Source of the DNA: Candidatus Falkowbacteria bacterium UBA917 | GTDB lineage: Bacteria; Patescibacteriota; Patescibacteriia; Patescibacteriales; Patescibacteriaceae | NCBI GenBank assembly: GCA_002293855.1 | Contig: DBEB01000034.1 | Location: 672-18,457, forward strand | Direction: 5' to 3' | Length of the DNA stretch: 17,786 nucleotides | Shown here: one piece after another, positions 13,950 to 17,786 of the stretch | How positions within the stretch are numbered: the stretch's first letter is position 1 | Layout: every line of letters starts with the position of its first letter | The notes under the pieces: generated by a model | Told to the model about the DNA's origin: nothing | Databases searched by the model: none | What the model saw: only the letters and a program-made list of their open reading frames with translations | Made by a program: the position numbers and the translations under genes

Positions 13950-14384
13950 ATGAGTTTCTCTCCAGCTATTGCTAGCAACTCCCAACCAGTTGCTAATTAC
14001 ACGCCTCGTCAACATAACTCAGTAGTTATTCCTGACTATCGAACGATAGACACATACTTCAGACTATTGGACGAAAAAATCGACTCAGATCGCAGTAAAC
14101 AGTGCAATCCCCTAAAAATTAGCATCCTACTGATGCATCACACAGTCTACGAAAACATACCATTTTTCCAAAACAAACTCCTAGAGCTAAGAACTAAATA
14201 CCCCCACAAAACAATTATCTTCATCGAAAAACACGATGACAGTAAAGCTATCGGGGTCATCAAAGCTCAGATTAACCTAGGCTTTCTCATCCCTACCAGC
14301 ATACTACCATTCAAGAAAATCTTTAACTCCAACGAATTCGAACAACTACTCAAAGAACAAACCAGCCAAATATCTTTCAATTAA
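13950..14384 (+). CDS. Orphan protein, possible degenerate receiver domain
   Basis: I do not recognise this 144-residue protein with certainty. Residues 1-30 look disordered. From about residue 53 the pattern is strand (KISILLMHHTV), helix (PFFQNKLLELRTKY), strand (KTIIFIEKHD), helix (AIGVIKAQINLG), strand (FLIPTSILPFKK) and helix (NEFEQLLKEQ). This order and spacing resemble the second half of a CheY-like receiver domain, with the Lys of PFKK where the conserved receiver Lys sits. The usual N-terminal acidic pair is not seen, and the phosphoacceptor Asp is absent at the expected place (about HHTV). If it is a receiver it has lost phosphorylation. It has a strong promoter, a good SD (AAGGAG, six bases from ATG) and a bidirectional terminator, so it is a real single gene. 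The kinase-like gene at 10576 shares this style and may be a partner; that is inference. Confidence 0.6.
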   Translation: MSFSPAIASNSQPVANYTPRQHNSVVIPDYRTIDTYFRLLDEKIDSDRSKQCNPLKISILLMHHTVYENIPFFQNKLLELRTKYPHKTIIFIEKHDDSKAIGVIKAQINLGFLIPTSILPFKKIFNSNEFEQLLKEQTSQISFN

Positions 14385-14388
14385 AAAT

Positions 14389-14413
14389 AAGGAGCTTAAA
14401 TAGCTCCTTTTTT
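14389..14413. terminator. Bidirectional terminator between convergent genes
   Basis: AAGGAGCT (14389-14396) pairs with AGCTCCTT (14402-14409) around a five-base loop. On the plus strand it runs into TTTT then ATTT; on the minus strand it runs into ATTTTTAATT. It can end both the 13950 gene and the Clp-like gene. Confidence 0.9.
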
Positions 14414-14426
14414 ATTTCCACAATTT

Positions 14427-17141
14427 TTACAAAGACTCTGCCTTCTGTACTTCTATCTCCGCTCGCTCATTTATAAGCACCTTATCACGACGAGCCAGCT
14501 CCCCTGCCAAAATCTTATTAGCAATTTCATTTTCAATCCGATCCTGAATCAGTCTACGCAAAGGACGTGCCCCAAACTCCGGCTGATAAGCGAGGCTTGC
14601 CAAACTATCTAGAGCTCCGGGGCTAGTCACCAAAGCAATCCCCTTAGCCTCGAGCATCTGAGCGAGTTCCTTCAAAATCAAAGCCGCAATCTGAGCGACC
14701 TCAGAAATAGCTAGCGGCTTAAAGACTATAATACCATCAAAACGATTAATTAATTCTGGGCGCATCACCGCCACTAACTCTCGCTCAATCAAATTATCTT
14801 TAATCACTGGCAAATCAGTGCCAACTTTGACTTGCTCCTGAATGTACACAGCGCCAACATTGGAAGTCGCAATGATAATCGTATTAGTAAAATCAATCGT
14901 CCGACCTAGGCCATCAGTCAGTCGACCATCATCAAGCACTTGTAAAAATAGATTCAAAATCTCCGGATGTGCCTTTTCTATCTCATCAAGTAGCACCAGA
15001 GTAAACGGCAAAGAGCGCACCTTCTCAGTCAGATAACCACTCTGACCATCAGCACCAATCATCTTCGCTAGAGCGTCGCTAGCTTGATATTCACTCATAT
15101 CTAGGCGGATCATATATTCTTCGCCACCGAAGTACACCGCGGACAAGGTCTTAGCGAGCTCTGTCTTACCGACACCAGTTGGACCGAGGAACAAGAAGCT
15201 AGCAATCGGCCGCTTGCCAGTCCGGAGCTCCGCGCGCGCTCGTCTCAAACTCTGACTGATCGTTGTCACCGCTTCTACTTGACCGATCATACGCTCGTGC
15301 ATTTTATTTTCCAAATTAAGCAACTGTGCGCCTTCATCACTAGCAAGCTTCTGGACATTGATATGAGTTAGACGGCTGAGTTCCGAGGCTACATCAGCCG
15401 CTCCGACTGCCGAGTCTCTGCCCTTGTTCGCCACTGTCACTGCCGCTTTTTCTAAAATGCTAATCGCCTTAGCCGGCAAAAAACTCTCATGCATATAACG
15501 ATCCGACAGCTCCACTGCTGAGCTAATCGCTTCATAAGCAAAATAAACTTTGTATTTAGCTTCTAGCCACGAAATCTTACTCTCGATCATCACAATCGCC
15601 TGATTACCAGTCGGTTCAGCTAATTCTAATTTCACAAAACTCTGCGCTACTGCTGAGCCCTCTATATAATCATGATAATTTGTCGGACTAGTGCTAGCGA
15701 GGCACACCAAACCATTCCTAGTCACCGCATTAACCAAAACCTCAGCCAGCTCCAAACTACCTTCATTACCCGAGCTAATCCCCATCAGATTTTCCAAATC
15801 CTTGATAAACAAAACAATATTACCAGCCCGAGCGAGCTCATTCACGAGGACGAGCATCTTCTCCTGCGCTCCTGCCGCTGTTGCTCCAGCGAGTAAGCTA
15901 GCTAGATCTAGTTCGAGCAAACGTTTATCACTTAATCGCTCCGGGACTTCTTCAGTCACCATCAGCTGAGCGAGACCCGCCACCAACTCACGCTTACCAA
16001 CTCCCGGCTCACCGACCAAGATTATGCCAGTCTTAGCAGCCTGGAGACTGGCAAAAATTTCCTGCATCTCCGCCTCGCGACCAACACAAATATCTAGTTG
16101 TCCGTACTTAGCAGCCAGTGTCAGGTCATAGGCGTATTGGTCAAGCAGTGGCGTAGCCATCGCCGTATAGGCTCGGTCCATATTACCAGACGGTTTAAAG
16201 GCAGCTAGGCGTCGATAACGTCGATAATTAAGTAACAACTTTTTATTGAGCTCGGACCAGACCAAGACATTAGCCCACTTATCAGCGTCAATCCCTAGAT
16301 CATAGAGCAGTTCATCAAGTAGTGGCTCGGCTCCCCACAAATCACTAAGTAACTCCAGAGCACCGACTGCCAGTGCCTTGTTTTGATAAGCTCGAGCATA
16401 AGCTTTAATCATTAACCCGGCGAGCGACGTTGACATGGACAAGCTCTTGGCTGTTGCTAGCTTGGTTAATTGATGACCCAGCTTACTGAATAACTCACCA
16501 GGATCAACTTTTAAACGACTAAGTACAGCTTGGGTCTCGCCACTACTCTGAGCCAGCGCCACAAAGAGGTGCAAGACAGTTACTTCACTGTGATGCCAGT
16601 CACTAGCTAGCTTATAAGTAGCTAGCCACACGGACTGCAAATCATCTTGCCAAGCATCTGCCACATTAATAGCCTCTAATCCACGTCGTCGCTCTGGCCA
16701 AGCCTGCTGATTGGCTTTAATTTTCCAAGCTTTAATTTTTTTAGCGCGATCAGCCTGATTGCTCAAGCGATAAAAACTAAATAGCCCGAGAATAATAGCC
16801 AAACAAGCTAGTAGCAACCAGTGACTGGGCTGAGTAAACAAACTCAAAAGATCTTGGTTATTTTGAGCTCTCGCGATCAAGTTAATTAGCGCCCACGCCA
16901 TCACTGTCATCATCGACAAGCTAGCTAAACTATAACTCAGATAATTAATCGCCTTTTCAATTTGAGTATTTGCACTAACAGCGGCGAGCGTAAAAGAACT
17001 AAGCTTGGGCTCAGCGTAGAGCCAACGACCATCGAGCCAAGCCCCCACCCGATCACCAGCACAAACCCGACACAACTGACTTGCACCAGCACAACTCGGA
17101 CACTTTAATAACTCTAAACTCTTATCGTCCATAGAGACCAT
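14427..17141 (-). CDS. Membrane-anchored Clp/Hsp100 ATPase, D1 degenerate
   Basis: A 904-residue class I Clp/Hsp100-type protein with unusual N-terminal additions. Order: zinc ribbon CPSC-x6-CRVC (Cys14, 17, 24, 27), two membrane helices (about 66-90 and 107-124), a ClpN-like repeat region (about 165-290), AAA+ D1 (about 350-590) and AAA+ D2 (about 610-895). D2 is intact: GPTGVGKT (653-660), LVLLDEIEKAHP (715-726), ATSNVG (758-763), arginine finger in NRFD (Arg800) and FGARPLRR (856-863). D1 is not: the P-loop is GEPGVGKRE with Arg384 for the Thr/Ser, Walker B reads FIKDLE (445-450) where FIDEIH is usual, and the RRF finger is replaced by AQSF (499-502). No ClpB-type middle coiled coil is seen. 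A ClpP-binding [IL]G[FL] loop is not evident; VGT is at the corresponding place. Family members unfold proteins with ATP. It follows the 126-residue membrane protein with a 20-base overlap. Met4 at 17132 is an alternative start; neither has an SD. Confidence 0.88.
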   Translation of the reverse strand: MVSMDDKSLELLKCPSCAGASQLCRVCAGDRVGAWLDGRWLYAEPKLSSFTLAAVSANTQIEKAINYLSYSLASLSMMTVMAWALINLIARAQNNQDLLSLFTQPSHWLLLACLAIILGLFSFYRLSNQADRAKKIKAWKIKANQQAWPERRRGLEAINVADAWQDDLQSVWLATYKLASDWHHSEVTVLHLFVALAQSSGETQAVLSRLKVDPGELFSKLGHQLTKLATAKSLSMSTSLAGLMIKAYARAYQNKALAVGALELLSDLWGAEPLLDELLYDLGIDADKWANVLVWSELNKKLLLNYRRYRRLAAFKPSGNMDRAYTAMATPLLDQYAYDLTLAAKYGQLDICVGREAEMQEIFASLQAAKTGIILVGEPGVGKRELVAGLAQLMVTEEVPERLSDKRLLELDLASLLAGATAAGAQEKMLVLVNELARAGNIVLFIKDLENLMGISSGNEGSLELAEVLVNAVTRNGLVCLASTSPTNYHDYIEGSAVAQSFVKLELAEPTGNQAIVMIESKISWLEAKYKVYFAYEAISSAVELSDRYMHESFLPAKAISILEKAAVTVANKGRDSAVGAADVASELSRLTHINVQKLASDEGAQLLNLENKMHERMIGQVEAVTTISQSLRRARAELRTGKRPIASFLFLGPTGVGKTELAKTLSAVYFGGEEYMIRLDMSEYQASDALAKMIGADGQSGYLTEKVRSLPFTLVLLDEIEKAHPEILNLFLQVLDDGRLTDGLGRTIDFTNTIIIATSNVGAVYIQEQVKVGTDLPVIKDNLIERELVAVMRPELINRFDGIIVFKPLAISEVAQIAALILKELAQMLEAKGIALVTSPGALDSLASLAYQPEFGARPLRRLIQDRIENEIANKILAGELARRDKVLINERAEIEVQKAESL

Positions 17142-17502
17142 TAATTTGATAAATAATCATCCAAATTATCAAGACCGGTAAAATCAACCAAACCAGCATA
17201 GCGAAGCTAGCTAAACCAGCAATCATCACAAATAACATCATTCTAAAAACAATCTGCAACACCCTCATCATGAAGCTAATCAAACGACCAAAAAAGTCTC
17301 TCTGCCCATACATCGGAACAAAAAGATACTTCAACCACAGTGCTACCGCTAAAGCCCGCCACCACTGGTCACAAAAATTAAGCAAAGCTCTAAGGCAAAT
17401 ATACAAACCTCGGCTATACCACCAAAGCGGAAAATACAAAGCATCAAGCACAATCTGCCGAGCAATAACTAGAGGATAGTGAAACAAAGTCGCAAGCCAC
17501 AT
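17122..17502 (-). CDS. Conserved-looking membrane protein paired with the Clp ATPase
   Basis: A 126-residue, aromatic-rich membrane protein. Residues 15-45 hold PLWWYSRGLYICLRALLNF, residues 50-66 hold ALAVALWLKYLFVPMYG, then a loop YGQRDFFGRLISFMMRV and two hydrophobic stretches (about 82-96 and 98-118) before a short tail. I do not know a named family; the VPMYG and GRLISF motifs feel conserved in this lineage, but that is from memory. It overlaps the Clp-like gene by 20 bases, so the two are co-translated and probably form a membrane complex. The promoter lies six bases before the ATG (leaderless). No SD. Confidence 0.7.
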   Translation of the reverse strand: MWLATLFHYPLVIARQIVLDALYFPLWWYSRGLYICLRALLNFCDQWWRALAVALWLKYLFVPMYGQRDFFGRLISFMMRVLQIVFRMMLFVMIAGLASFAMLVWLILPVLIIWMIIYQINGLYGR

Positions 17503-17508
17503 TTCTCA

Positions 17509-17537
17509 ATTTTACATCTTTTAACAATGAAAGACAA
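17509..17537 (-). promoter_or_regulatory. Promoter of the Clp operon, leaderless start
   Basis: Minus strand: TTGTCT (17532-17537), 17-base spacer, TAAAAT (17509-17514), then six bases (17503-17508) and the ATG at 17502. The mRNA is probably leaderless, like those of the 4014 and 12362 genes. Confidence 0.6.
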
Positions 17538-17634
17538 ACTTAGACAAATAAAAAAGTCTTCACCATTTAGCAAAAACTTTTCTGAAGCTACTTATTATCA
17601 AACCGAGTGTAACAAAAATTACTCAGCGACAAGC

Positions 17635-17786
17635 TTACAAATTTTTATAAGTATTATCATTACGCAACTTAATACTATCAATAATTATAACATCTTCTCT
17701 ATGAAAAATTATTCTAAATTTACCATGTCGCAAGCGATACAGATCAGAATTTTTTAATTTAATAAATCTTAAAGTCTTGTCACCAG
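17635..17786 (-). CDS. RelE/ParE-family toxin, 5' end outside the window
   Basis: Read on the minus strand from 17784 in frame to a TAA at 17635-17637, the last 49 codons encode a clear RelE/ParE-type C-terminal half: a KLKNSDLYRLRHGKFRIIF block, then EDVIIIDSIKLRND and a TYKN end. The YRLRxGxFR strand, with Arg at residue 24 of the fragment, and the later LRND..TY (Arg41, Tyr46) match positions used for mRNA cleavage in RelE. No start codon is in the window, so the 5' end lies beyond 17786 and the gene may well be complete there. Family members cut mRNA on the ribosome (RelE) or poison gyrase (ParE). An antitoxin gene would be expected upstream, outside the window. Confidence 0.75.
   Translation of the reverse strand, partial: GDKTLRFIKLKNSDLYRLRHGKFRIIFHREDVIIIDSIKLRNDNTYKNL

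Noticed and set aside
17503..17634. Possible hairpin after the RelE-like stop
   Set aside because: The pairing is short and bulged with no T run in the right place, so I do not call a terminator.
17479..17757. Plus-strand open frame of 92 codons at the right edge
   Set aside because: Composition is that of AT-rich noncoding DNA, no SD or family motif, and it runs antisense to the end of the membrane-protein gene, its promoter and the RelE-like frame, which is far more convincing.
1..17786. Apparent abundance of CTAG and GCTAGC
   Set aside because: Many copies catch the eye, but I could not count them against expectation, and Leu/Ala codon pairs such as CTAGCC may explain them.

Overview
The window reads as chromosomal DNA of a Candidate Phyla Radiation bacterium (Patescibacteria, probably the Parcubacteria/Falkowbacteria side). 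This rests on gene content, not on a search: a Gmad2-domain anchored protein, a minimal DUF45/YgjP-type zinc peptidase, a GHL15-like secreted glycosidase homologue, a Wzz-like protein, a membrane-anchored Clp ATPase with an overlapping small membrane protein, and a WecA/MraY-like transferase with altered active-site motifs. Many starts lack a Shine-Dalgarno (SD) sequence. The standard code fits throughout: TAA stops are common and TGA is not needed as a sense codon. The + strand looks C-rich over G even inside the plus-strand gene typA, so the minus strand, which carries most genes, is probably the leading strand.

Layout. 1-113: imperfect inverted-repeat element. 160-4014 (minus): polysaccharide operon of an O-antigen-ligase/polymerase-like protein, a GT4 glycosyltransferase and a secreted GHL15-like protein, with its own promoter directly in front of the first ATG. 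4099-6685 (minus): three unrecognised exported or membrane proteins (signal-peptide protein with beta-barrel-like strands, Ser-rich lipoprotein, three-helix membrane protein), each with a strong SD, closed by a good terminator. 6809-7555 (minus): Wzz-like protein with a near-consensus promoter. 7667-8504 (minus): Gmad2 protein and zinc peptidase. 8650-10440 (plus): typA/bipA. 10576-11433 (plus): histidine-kinase-like protein. 11487-12737 (minus): lipoprotein, GIY-YIG nuclease and rplU, each with its own promoter. 12786-13856 (minus): WecA/MraY-like transferase. 13950-14384 (plus): orphan that may be a decayed receiver domain. 14427-17502 (minus): Clp-like ATPase plus overlapping membrane protein. 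17635-17786 (minus): 3' end of a RelE/ParE-type toxin gene cut by the window edge.

How the genes fit together. The WecA-like enzyme would start a lipid-linked glycan, the GT4 extend it, the Wzy/WaaL-like protein polymerise or ligate it, the Wzz-like protein set chain length, and the GHL15-like protein trim a glycan outside the membrane. The exported trio lies between these genes. The main oddities are that trio, a Clp ATPase whose first ATPase ring looks inactivated, a mix of leaderless and strong-SD starts, and short hairpins near the 5' ends of several leaders.

There is no gene-free stretch above 300 bases. The longest gaps are 1-159 (repeat element), 8505-8649 (two divergent promoters and a leader hairpin), 10441-10575 (terminator and promoter) and 17503-17634 (promoter, otherwise nothing seen). 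I saw no tRNA, rRNA, CRISPR array or transposase.
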